Shown in pieces: positions 1-6,571 of a stretch of DNA of 8,170 bases (the first letter of the stretch is position 1; each line of letters opens with the position of its first letter). Location: positions 1 to 8,170 of the forward strand of contig JANWIU010000064.1 of NCBI GenBank assembly GCA_025449725.1, given 5' to 3'. The stretch is from Pseudobdellovibrio sp. (GTDB lineage: Bacteria; Bdellovibrionota; Bdellovibrionia; Bdellovibrionales; Bdellovibrionaceae). A program made the translations under genes and the position numbers. The notes under the pieces are model-generated. The model was not told where the DNA came from and did not search any database. It worked only from the letters and a program-made list of their open reading frames with translations.

Positions 1-388
1 AATCTTTGGCGATCTTGGCACTACAAGAACGTAACCGAAGTGACTTTTGATAAGCCTCCGGTATTCCGATAAACACTTCGAATTCCATAATCCAACTGGG
101 TATCGGCGTATCTGCAAGAAACACTTGATTGGCAGGGGTTTGCATTTGGGATGCCGGCTCCATAAATTTATTCAGGTAGGGCACATGTAGGGGGTGGGTA
201 TAGAGAGTGGCGTTCGTGTTGACTTGGGCGCGGTCCATAAAAATGTTTTGATTTTCAGTCTCGTTTAAAAAACAGATGTGAATCAGCATGTTGTCAGCAC
301 ATTTAGCCAGATCATCTCCTTTTTCGGCGACAAGCCGTTTAAACTCATCAGGACTTGCTAGGAAGATACAGACGGAAACACTGGGCAT
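1..388 (-). CDS. Partial protein homologous to the 133-aa protein at 762-1163; runs off left edge
   Basis: An open minus-strand frame without a stop continues from the start past the left edge, with 129 residues visible from ATG 388. I do not recognise the family. Compared by eye with the protein at 762-1163 it is homologous: both begin M-(4 to 5)-CIF, both have a WIM motif at nearly the same distance (89 versus 87 residues after CIF), and both continue with PE-x-Y-x-K-x-L (PSWIM...PEAYQKSL here, VTWIM...PEQYEKKL there). The start at 388 is chosen because it lines up with the homologue's start; an in-frame ATG at 427 would add 13 residues and lies inside a Fur-box-like palindrome. Neither start has a clear Shine-Dalgarno. 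By comparison with its 133-residue relative it should stop only a few codons beyond the window. It diverges from the plus-strand operon and probably works with it. No signal peptide or membrane segment is evident. Confidence 0.7.
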   Translation of the reverse strand, partial: MPSVSVCIFLASPDEFKRLVAEKGDDLAKCADNMLIHICFLNETENQNIFMDRAQVNTNATLYTHPLHVPYLNKFMEPASQMQTPANQVFLADTPIPSWIMEFEVFIGIPEAYQKSLRLRSCSAKIAKD

Positions 389-530
389 TCCAAAATTGTA
401 GTAAATGTTCGATGATATGAGAATCATTTTCGGTATCAGTTTGAGACTTCAATTCATTTCGGCCTAAAAAGCTAAAAATAAGGGGCAAAGTCAGTTGCAC
501 GGTCCATTTTGCTATGTTAATTTTAAGCAT
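348..530 (-). CDS. Possible 60-aa small protein overlapping the left-edge gene
   Basis: This is a weak candidate. A 60-codon frame starts at ATG 530, whose bases overlap the ATG of the plus-strand peptide gene at the palindromic GCATGGC, and it stops at 348, 41 bases inside the left-edge gene. It has a hydrophobic stretch near residues 10-23 and an acidic middle, and ends in an amphipathic stretch with one Cys (LLQFWNAQCFR). The layout would mirror the plus side, where a small peptide frame runs into the start of the 133-aa gene. Against it: no Shine-Dalgarno, a long overlap, and a promoter that would have to lie inside the opposite gene. It may be chance. Confidence 0.22.
   Translation of the reverse strand: MLKINIAKWTVQLTLPLIFSFLGRNELKSQTDTENDSHIIEHLLQFWNAQCFRLYLPSKS
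418..432. promoter_or_regulatory. Candidate Fur box in the divergent region
   Basis: The 15 bases TGAGAATCATTTTCG match the 7-1-7 Fur consensus TGATAATnATTATCA at 11 of 14 informative positions. The site lies about 30 bases upstream of the preferred start of the left-edge gene and about 100 bases upstream of the plus-strand peptide gene. A Fur site would fit the NIS-synthetase homologue downstream, because such enzymes commonly make siderophores. A rough chance estimate for AT-rich DNA is about one such match per window, so position and context are the main support. It also overlaps the alternative ATG at 427. Confidence 0.25.
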
Positions 531-762
531 GGCTAACCCAATTAAAAAGCGTGATTTTTTAAAGCTCCTTGTGCTTTCTGTCGTTCCTGGAACTGTTGAC
601 AGGGCCCAGGCTATATCCATTTTAGATGACTTAAAGAAAAATGCGCCGAACAGTTTCGAGCGTGAGTTGATAGACAAACCTCAAAAGCAAATCTTGCTTG
701 CTGAAAAGATGTCTTGTCCATTGGGCGGAATATTGAAATCAAAGTGTGTTGCAATTAACTAA
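529..762 (+). CDS. Small peptide with Tat-like N-terminus and a Cys-containing tail
   Basis: A 77-residue protein of no family I recognise; the in-frame ATG at 514 would add five residues. Neither start has a Shine-Dalgarno. I prefer 529 because it leaves a polar n-region. Residues 6-12 (KKRDFLK) resemble the Tat motif S/T-R-R-x-F-L-K with Lys in place of the first Arg. A short hydrophobic stretch (13-20) follows, then AQA at 26-28, a plausible signal-peptidase site. The rest is helical and charged (FERELIDKPQKQILLAEK, 43-60) and ends MSCPLGG-ILKSKCVAIN, with Cys63, Cys73 and a Gly-Gly at 66-67. It is the first gene of the operon and its stop overlaps the next start (TAATG). Either it is an exported small protein or a modified-peptide precursor with the tail as core; the sequence cannot decide. 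Confidence 0.6.
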   Translation: MANPIKKRDFLKLLVLSVVPGTVDRAQAISILDDLKKNAPNSFERELIDKPQKQILLAEKMSCPLGGILKSKCVAIN

Positions 763-1163
763 TGGTTCAGCGGGCCTGCATTTTTGTAACTGATAAAAAC
801 GAGCTGTTAAGTTTACTTAAAAACGACCCGTATGTTTTAGAAATTATCGCCAGATTCAGACCCTGTTTTTTTTTGGCCAGCGAAAATGAATCCGCATTGG
901 CTTCACTAAATTACAATTCTGCTGTTCATGTTCACAATTCATGGCCCACATCCTTAACATTCAACGGTGCACCTCTTGGAGAATCTATACACAAAACCGC
1001 GGACAGCACGGATACGCTCTTTGTTGAAAGCAAAGTGAGCGTGACTTGGATTATGAACATTGATTGCTGGTTTTTATTACCTGAGCAATATGAAAAGAAA
1101 TTGCTTTATTTAGCCCCTCACGTCTATTGTTTTAATAATACCGCAGTCGTTAAAACAATATGA
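762..1163 (+). CDS. 133-aa protein of unknown family, paralogue of the left-edge gene
   Basis: The start ATG overlaps the upstream peptide stop (TAATG) and has no Shine-Dalgarno, so translation is probably coupled to the peptide. The stop overlaps the next start (ATGA). I do not recognise the family. The protein is soluble-looking, with no signal peptide or transmembrane helix. It opens with a beta-like stretch (ACIFVT, 5-10) and a helix around 12-31, and has a WIM motif at 96-98 and PEQYEKKL at 107-114. The same layout is in the minus-strand gene at the left edge, so the two form a divergent pair in one cluster. Three Cys follow in the second half or middle (35, 102, 123) with no metal-site spacing that I can name. 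Its place between the peptide and the NIS-like synthetase suggests an accessory or partner role, which is inference. A run of nine T near 866 is a place where sequencing slips could occur, but the frame is intact. Confidence 0.8.
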   Translation: MVQRACIFVTDKNELLSLLKNDPYVLEIIARFRPCFFLASENESALASLNYNSAVHVHNSWPTSLTFNGAPLGESIHKTADSTDTLFVESKVSVTWIMNIDCWFLLPEQYEKKLLYLAPHVYCFNNTAVVKTI

Positions 1164-2701
1164 TCAAATATGCACTTAATTATAAAGTTGAAAATGAACG
1201 ACTTCTGCTGTTCGCCACACTTTCGCGCCATTTTAACTCTTATTTTGAAATTTCCCGCAGTTATTTGGACTTTATTACGAATCAGGTTTCTGCTTTTCTG
1301 TTTACAAGCCCCTTCGTAGACTTTTATAAGAGATCGGCACAGGATAAATGTAATATTGGAGTCTGGACCGTAGATGAAACCCTGTTTCTGAACCTTAAAA
1401 GCCGGGTTTCATATGTGGAGACCTTCGGCGAACAGCCAGCAAAAATTTACATTCCGCTGGACTTTCAAGAAAGCTTTAGATCACTTTTTGACTTGCTTGG
1501 AAGTCCCGATCACGTTTTGGAGGGCTTGCTTGTGTCCAGTGGTAGAAGCGTATGGGTCTTTGATAAAGAGGGGCCTTTTTGCATTAAGTACGACACGTCA
1601 CAGCTGCTTGAAAAAAAATATTTTACTGAGGCTCATTTGAATGAACCTGGCATTTGGCATTCAAAAGCAGTAACAGAAATGTTGCGAAAAGAAGACAATA
1701 TGTTTTTTGAGGAAGCGGGACTTTCTATCGTCCTTGAAGAAGTGTATGAAAATGAAGAGAAGCGCAAACTAACTTATTTGATTCGTAAGCTTAATCCTAA
1801 TTTCAACTTCGCCTCTGATGACAATTTGATTCCTTTACATTGTTTTTTGTCGCCAAGGTTTTGGCAGAATGATGAGCTTTTGAACTCTTTGGGCATTAAC
1901 CGGCCGTTTACGGACTTCGTTCCGGAGCTGGCCGAAGTGTTTGCGGATTTCATTACTAATGGAATCGCGCGTACTGCAATTCATTTTGAGTCTCACCAGC
2001 AAAACATCAGCCTTCAGGTCGGCGCCGGGAAAATTAAAAAGATAATTGTACAGGACTTGCAGGATATTTTTTTTGACCCTATTGCCTATTTCGGCATAGC
2101 ACACCCGATAGAGGCAGCGGACTTTCAAGTTGTAAGAGACAAATTATTCAATTTTCAATGGCTACTGCATTTTAACGCTCAAGGTGAATTGATTAAGCAC
2201 GATGCATTGTTGCGCGAAGCTTTGACCGTAAGTTCTTTCTACCGGCGATATGTATCGAATCAGGCTCATGTAAATGAATCCGTAGCGGTCCTATCGGGGC
2301 AAGATAATTTTTTAAGCCACGATTTTGAGACTCAAGTGTTGAACCATTTAAATATGTCCCTGCCGCTACAATCCACTGGAGGGGTAGTCGATGCAGACGT
2401 TTTAAAAAATGATTTATTCTGGTACATCGACCGCTACGTTTACGAACAGCACCAGAAGATAGCAGACGAGTACTACTCAATAGCGATCGAGAGAAAAGCG
2501 GCTCAGGTCGGTGTGGACGAGCTGATGTCACATATAAAGAATTTTAACGTTATTGTTTCCGCTAATTTTCCTATTCACATCAGTAAGATCAGGGAAGAAA
2601 TGTTTGAAACCATTTATGACCTATTTGATAAGTCCGTTTTTTTGGCGCGCTACGATGGTAAAGCGGTAATGATTATGATTTTTAGGTATGTAAGTATATA
2701 G
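1160..2701 (+). CDS. Divergent IucA/IucC-family (NIS) synthetase homologue
   Basis: A 513-residue protein that I assign to the IucA/IucC family: ATP-dependent enzymes that activate a carboxylate such as citrate as an adenylate and condense it with an amine or hydroxyl to build siderophores. The best evidence is FESHQQN at 276-282 followed by IIVQDLQD (295-302), matching the family's lEaHqQN and vRDlgG signatures. Upstream, SSGRSV (126-131), PFCIKYD (139-145) and LTYLIRKLNP (204-213) sit in the order of the family's nucleotide-binding elements, and NLIPLHCFL (222-230) before the HQQN block also fits. It is shorter than typical members (about 580-620 residues), and I cannot find the HPxHPxxK-type block or the Arg of the RD motif, which reads QD here. 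Substrate is therefore unpredictable and activity unproven. It starts inside the preceding stop (ATGA) without a Shine-Dalgarno, so it is probably translationally coupled. A cytoplasmic location is expected. Confidence 0.68.
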   Translation: MIKYALNYKVENERLLLFATLSRHFNSYFEISRSYLDFITNQVSAFLFTSPFVDFYKRSAQDKCNIGVWTVDETLFLNLKSRVSYVETFGEQPAKIYIPLDFQESFRSLFDLLGSPDHVLEGLLVSSGRSVWVFDKEGPFCIKYDTSQLLEKKYFTEAHLNEPGIWHSKAVTEMLRKEDNMFFEEAGLSIVLEEVYENEEKRKLTYLIRKLNPNFNFASDDNLIPLHCFLSPRFWQNDELLNSLGINRPFTDFVPELAEVFADFITNGIARTAIHFESHQQNISLQVGAGKIKKIIVQDLQDIFFDPIAYFGIAHPIEAADFQVVRDKLFNFQWLLHFNAQGELIKHDALLREALTVSSFYRRYVSNQAHVNESVAVLSGQDNFLSHDFETQVLNHLNMSLPLQSTGGVVDADVLKNDLFWYIDRYVYEQHQKIADEYYSIAIERKAAQVGVDELMSHIKNFNVIVSANFPIHISKIREEMFETIYDLFDKSVFLARYDGKAVMIMIFRYVSI

Positions 2702-2724
2702 TGAGAGCTTCCCTTTGAGGTTAT

Positions 2725-4338
2725 ATGAGCGACTACATATTAGAACTAATTAGTGCCAGCGGTAATGAAAGCCTGGTTTCCAGGTATGCCAATACGGTAA
2801 CAACGGCAGAAAGTTTTCGGTCAGAAAGCATTAAGGCGGCGGAAGTCGTAGTTAAAAAATATAAGAGTAACGGTATTTTGCTGTTTTTAGAGAATTCCTT
2901 TGAAAGCCTTGTCATGCTGGAATCCTTTCTGGAAGCCGGCGCAAAGTTTGAGGTAGTAGCACTTAATTGCGGGCGGATAACCAGCCCGGTAATAACAAAA
3001 TGGAAAGATCGACTTGAAGACCTGGGAATAAAACTTCATGAAATTCGCTTTGACTATGAAAATGCAAAACACATTTCTGAACTAGAATCACTTCAGAAAG
3101 AGTTCGAAGTCGCTCATATGATGAGTCTTTTCCGAATGTGGACGGCATGCCGATTTGACAAGTGTATGGTTTTTTCAGGAGAACTTTGTATTCCCCAATT
3201 GGATTCATTAAATAAAGTCAGTTCGTGGGGGCTTCCGGATAAGAGATACATGGCGATCTACAATTTTTCGAAATCTTTTTATGTGGAACCTTTTTTTGTT
3301 AACTCTACACATGGACTTTTTAAGGCGCAGGCCGAAAGCGAATTTTCTGCCGCAATTATCGCGCTTTACCGAGAAAAAGAGCAGGCTTTGCTGGCGGGAG
3401 ATTTCGCTGCAAAAAGAATTTGGTTTGATCAGTGTGGTTTCCGTAAACTTAAAGACTGGCCGGTGACAGAAGATGCCGAGTCTATTTGGCAGTCCGGGTT
3501 GCGTTATGAAGATAGAAATACTCATGAAAACTTCTTCAGGATAGTTGATTCCATTCGAGATATTAAACATGAAGACATCAAAGAGGTAACTGAAATCGAC
3601 CTGTCAGAACCGGCCTATAAATCTTTAAATACTTTGAAGTATCAAGAACTGTTAGCCCGGCTGCAAAAGCATAGTTCAGATTTTAACACGACCGGGGCCG
3701 CCGCACTATGCGCTTTGCAAAAGGGAGACGAAGGAGATGTGGCCTACGCGATGTTTCCCTATTTAATGCTGCATTCGCAATATAAGCAAAGTGTCGATAA
3801 AATTAAAGAGAAAGTCAGTCAGCTGGATTTTTATCATAATACCAGTAACTTTATTTCTTCAAGTGACCTTCACCTAAGAGAAGAGTTCTCAGATATTGTA
3901 AAATTTTTTGAAGAAAAAATAAGAATGTACTATGAAGTTCAGGGAAAGACTGTGCGGGATTTTGAGCTTACCCACTGTTGGGCTAATCTCGCTAAGGCGG
4001 GAGAGTCGCACCATCTGCACAGACATCCTAACAGTATGTTGAGCGGAATCTTCTATTTAAATGACGGTGGCGGCGGAGATACGGTCTTTGCAAAAGATTC
4101 GCCTGAAAACATGGTCGTTTTTGTCACTCAGAAGAATTTAACGCCGTTTAATAGTTTGTCTGTTCAAGTTCGTCCCCAAACGGGTAAGCTGGTGATGTTT
4201 CCATCGTTTTTAAGCCATAAGACTTTGCCTCACGCTGATACTCAGGAGAGCCGCTACACGATCGCATTCAATGTCTTTGTTCGGGATTCGCTTGGATCTT
4301 TCAGTGCAGGGTCGTATCTTGATTTAAGGAAATTCTAG
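2725..4338 (+). CDS. PP-loop-like / 2OG-Fe(II) oxygenase fusion, copy 1
   Basis: A 537-residue two-domain protein starting after a GAGG Shine-Dalgarno at 2717-2720. Residues about 48-160 look like an adenine-nucleotide alpha-hydrolase (PP-loop) fold: a hydrophobic strand, then ENSFES (56-61) where SGGxDS is expected, a helix, the strand FEVVAL, and the strand VFSGELCIP (149-157). Residues 229-259 resemble the K..W...G tail seen after such domains. A variable linker covers about 268-335. Residues about 339-520 match 2OG-FeII_Oxy_5: HLHRHPNS (430-437) and SGIFYLND (440-447) with Asp452, then FPSFLSH ending in His498, and Arg510, probably binding 2-oxoglutarate. Iron-ligand candidates are among His430/432/434, Asp452 and His498. 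The expected role is hydroxylation of an unknown substrate; the PP-loop part may bind but not hydrolyse ATP. It shares a domain layout with the next gene, 9 bases downstream. Confidence 0.8.
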   Translation: MSDYILELISASGNESLVSRYANTVTTAESFRSESIKAAEVVVKKYKSNGILLFLENSFESLVMLESFLEAGAKFEVVALNCGRITSPVITKWKDRLEDLGIKLHEIRFDYENAKHISELESLQKEFEVAHMMSLFRMWTACRFDKCMVFSGELCIPQLDSLNKVSSWGLPDKRYMAIYNFSKSFYVEPFFVNSTHGLFKAQAESEFSAAIIALYREKEQALLAGDFAAKRIWFDQCGFRKLKDWPVTEDAESIWQSGLRYEDRNTHENFFRIVDSIRDIKHEDIKEVTEIDLSEPAYKSLNTLKYQELLARLQKHSSDFNTTGAAALCALQKGDEGDVAYAMFPYLMLHSQYKQSVDKIKEKVSQLDFYHNTSNFISSSDLHLREEFSDIVKFFEEKIRMYYEVQGKTVRDFELTHCWANLAKAGESHHLHRHPNSMLSGIFYLNDGGGGDTVFAKDSPENMVVFVTQKNLTPFNSLSVQVRPQTGKLVMFPSFLSHKTLPHADTQESRYTIAFNVFVRDSLGSFSAGSYLDLRKF

Positions 4339-4347
4339 AGGCCATCT

Positions 4348-5973
4348 ATGAGCAGTTTCAAATTAGAATTAAGTAAGGTTGATGGAAAGTACAAGTTAAC
4401 TTCCAAATATACAAAAGCCGTTGCCAAGTCAGAATCTTTTAAATCCGAATGTAAAAAAGCGGCCGAGGCTTTATATAAAAAAAATAAAAAGTCGGGAATT
4501 GTTTTGTTCCTGGAGAATTCTTTTGAAAGTCTCGTTTTGCTGGAGACGTTTTTGGAAATAGGTGCCATGTTCGAAGTGGCAACCCTCAGCTGCGGCCGGC
4601 TTTCAAGCACGGTAGTTACGAAGTGGAAGAGCAGGTTGGACGCTTTGAACATAAAATTGCATGATGTACGGTTTGACTTTGAAAGCACCGAACATATGAC
4701 GGCACTTGAAGCACTTCGGCAGCAGTTTGATGTGACTAATATTTTGAGTCTATTTAAAATATGGGCGGCATGCAACTTTGACCAGTTTGTGATTTTTCCC
4801 GGAGACATTTGCATTCCGGAAATCGATTCAACAGATAAAATAGTTTCATGGGGGCTTCCCGGCACTGAACAGGTTGCTTTCTATAATTTTTCGAAATCTT
4901 TCGACTTAGAGCCCTTTTTTATTTGCTCTACGCACGGGTTATTTAAAGCACAGGTAGAGAGTGATTTTGCTTCAGCTTACTTCGAACTGCACAAATCAGA
5001 AAGCAGAGGTTTCCCCTACGGTAATTTTGAAGCCAAAAAGATCTGGTACGATCACTGTGGCTGGACCAAATTGAGCAAATGGCCAGTAACCGAAGAGCAG
5101 GAGCCGATCTGGAAGTCGGGCTTGCGGTTTGAAGACCGTAATCCTAACGAAAAAATTTCCATACTCATTAACAGAACAAGACAAGTGTTAATGTACGAAG
5201 TTTTTGCAAAGCACGAGGGTGGCCCATCAGAACCCAAAAAATTCAATAAACGAAAAGAAAAGATGGCCCGAATAGGACGGAAGCTGAAAGCCGTCAGCAG
5301 TGATTTGCTGAATGTCGGCGCCATTGTTCCTGTGTCTAAGGTTAAGAATGACGCCGTCTATGGCGCGTTTCCGTTATTATTTACTGAACATTTTTTTGAA
5401 GGCAGTCTCAAGCAAGAGCTGGAGTATACAAAGCAAATTCGTTTTTATCCGAACATGAAAAATCTCATTTCGGCCAACGATTTGCATTTAAAGCCAGAGC
5501 TGAAGCGACTTGCCGAATTTTTTAATGAAAAGATTAAAAAATATTTTGAAACGCAGTCCTACATTGTTAACGATTTTGAAATATTGCAGTGCTGGGCAAA
5601 TAGATCAAAAGCAAATATGGATCATCATCCTCATCAGCATCCGAACAGCTTCGTCAGTGGCGTATTTTATTTTAATGACGGTGATGGCGATACAGAGTTT
5701 TACAAAGAAGTTCTGGAGTCTGACGTCGTCAGGCCATCTGCTTCGAAGCATTCGATTTTTAATGCAAAGACGTTCCGAGTGCGCCCTGAATTCGGAAAAT
5801 TAGTTTTATTTCCTTCGCATCTTCATCATCGCGTGCTCGTTCACCAAAGTGAGAGTGAAGACCGTATCACCATTGCTTTTAATGTTTTTGTTAGGGGAGT
5901 TATCGGTGAGTTTAACGAAGGTGGCTGGGTTGATTTAAGAATGCCCGCCACAAAAATAAAAAAGGAAGTCTAA
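4348..5973 (+). CDS. PP-loop-like / 2OG-Fe(II) oxygenase fusion, copy 2
   Basis: A 541-residue tandem paralogue of the preceding gene. Its Shine-Dalgarno AGAGG (4337-4341) overlaps the upstream stop. The two align without a gap for about the first 265 residues; over residues 51-110 I count 42 of 60 identical. The degenerate PP-loop motif ENSFES (56-61) is kept exactly. The linker (about 268-335) differs, being Lys/Arg-rich here (KKFNKRKEKMARIGRKLK). The oxygenase domain has HHPHQHPNS (426-434), SGVFYFND (437-444) and Asp448, then FPSHLHH ending in His494, and Arg506 for 2-oxoglutarate. Equivalent residues are present in both copies, so both are probably active oxygenases, perhaps on different positions or substrates. 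The last residues (KIKKEV) and the stop codon lie within the terminator hairpin that serves the convergent gene. No signal peptide, so cytoplasmic. Unlike many copies after duplication, neither shows decay. Confidence 0.8.
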   Translation: MSSFKLELSKVDGKYKLTSKYTKAVAKSESFKSECKKAAEALYKKNKKSGIVLFLENSFESLVLLETFLEIGAMFEVATLSCGRLSSTVVTKWKSRLDALNIKLHDVRFDFESTEHMTALEALRQQFDVTNILSLFKIWAACNFDQFVIFPGDICIPEIDSTDKIVSWGLPGTEQVAFYNFSKSFDLEPFFICSTHGLFKAQVESDFASAYFELHKSESRGFPYGNFEAKKIWYDHCGWTKLSKWPVTEEQEPIWKSGLRFEDRNPNEKISILINRTRQVLMYEVFAKHEGGPSEPKKFNKRKEKMARIGRKLKAVSSDLLNVGAIVPVSKVKNDAVYGAFPLLFTEHFFEGSLKQELEYTKQIRFYPNMKNLISANDLHLKPELKRLAEFFNEKIKKYFETQSYIVNDFEILQCWANRSKANMDHHPHQHPNSFVSGVFYFNDGDGDTEFYKEVLESDVVRPSASKHSIFNAKTFRVRPEFGKLVLFPSHLHHRVLVHQSESEDRITIAFNVFVRGVIGEFNEGGWVDLRMPATKIKKEV

Positions 5974-5984
5974 AGACTCCCTTT
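5961..5984 (-). terminator. Rho-independent terminator of the minus-strand gene, partly bidirectional
   Basis: On the minus strand AAAGGGAGTC and GACTTCCTTT form a 10-bp stem with one G-U pair around a TTTA loop, followed by TTTATTTTTG. It begins nine bases after the stop of the membrane-protein gene. On the plus strand the same hairpin has one A-C mismatch and a poorer T tail (CTATT), and the stop codon of copy 2 (TAA, 5971-5973) lies in its loop, so it may also weakly terminate the operon. Confidence 0.75.
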
Positions 5985-5992
5985 CTATTACA

Positions 5993-6565
5993 CTACTCAG
6001 GTACAGCGGTTGAGTTTTTTGAATCTTTATATTTCATGTAGCGCGTGTACCACTCACCGAATTTTTTATTGAATTGGTCGTCGGATAGTTTGCCGATTTG
6101 AAGATCGCTTTTAATTTTGCCTAAGGAGTCTTTTAGCTCGTTTAATTCCGCGCGCTCTTTGGCCGGTAAATTTTCTTCTTTAAGCCACTCTTCAATTTGT
6201 TGCCTGTCGGTCAAACTTGGTTTTGTGGTATTTTGCATGGCTTCAGCAACGCTGTCTTTAGTAGAGTTAACCAAAAATTTTTCATCTTCAGGATGAAGGC
6301 TGTTTTGTGCGGGCTGAGCTTCAGGTGGCACTTCCACTGTAGCGGGAACCGATGCTTCACCCGTATTCGCACCTGCAACAGGCGATGGAGCAGATACCAC
6401 GGCATTCGAGGCTGCGCCGCCGGAAGGGGAAACCTCTTGAGTAGAAGTGGTCGATTCAACCGATTCCGTCTCTGAATTTTTAACAGACTTAGAATTTTTG
6501 AATTTATATAGAAACAAACCTAAAGAAACGATTACGAAGGCTATAATGTAAGACGTATTTTTCAT
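5993..6565 (-). CDS. Single-pass membrane protein with low-complexity linker and helical C-terminus
   Basis: A 190-residue protein of unknown family. Residues 5-20 form an N-terminal membrane helix (YIIAFVIVSLGLFLY region), followed by a basic patch (KFKNSKSVKN). The positive inside rule is ambiguous, but signal-anchor insertion with the C-terminus in the periplasm is likely. Residues about 30-90 are Ser/Thr/Pro/Ala/Val-rich and probably disordered. Residues about 92-180 are charged and helical, with QQIEEWLKEENLPAKERAEL and LSDDQFNKKFGEWYTRYMKY as amphipathic segments, perhaps a small helical domain. No lipobox Cys is seen. It starts at ATG 6565, six bases after a perfect 11-bp hairpin that hides most of the weak Shine-Dalgarno (AGGCGAG). 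It lies 55 bases downstream of the 128-aa gene and ends just before a terminator, so the two may form a short operon. Confidence 0.82.
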   Translation of the reverse strand: MKNTSYIIAFVIVSLGLFLYKFKNSKSVKNSETESVESTTSTQEVSPSGGAASNAVVSAPSPVAGANTGEASVPATVEVPPEAQPAQNSLHPEDEKFLVNSTKDSVAEAMQNTTKPSLTDRQQIEEWLKEENLPAKERAELNELKDSLGKIKSDLQIGKLSDDQFNKKFGEWYTRYMKYKDSKNSTAVPE

Positions 6566-6571
6566 AAGCTC

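Noticed and set aside
2670..2684. Second Fur-like match (TGATTATGATTTTTA) upstream of the first fusion gene
   Set aside because: It also fits 11 of 14 positions, but it lies inside the coding end of the NIS-like gene in a T-rich stretch, and operon spacing gives no reason for a promoter there. A match of this quality is expected by chance.
1835..3570. Long minus-strand frames opposite the synthetase and fusion genes
   Set aside because: They lie antisense to well-supported coding regions, have no ribosome-binding sites and show no recognisable protein features.
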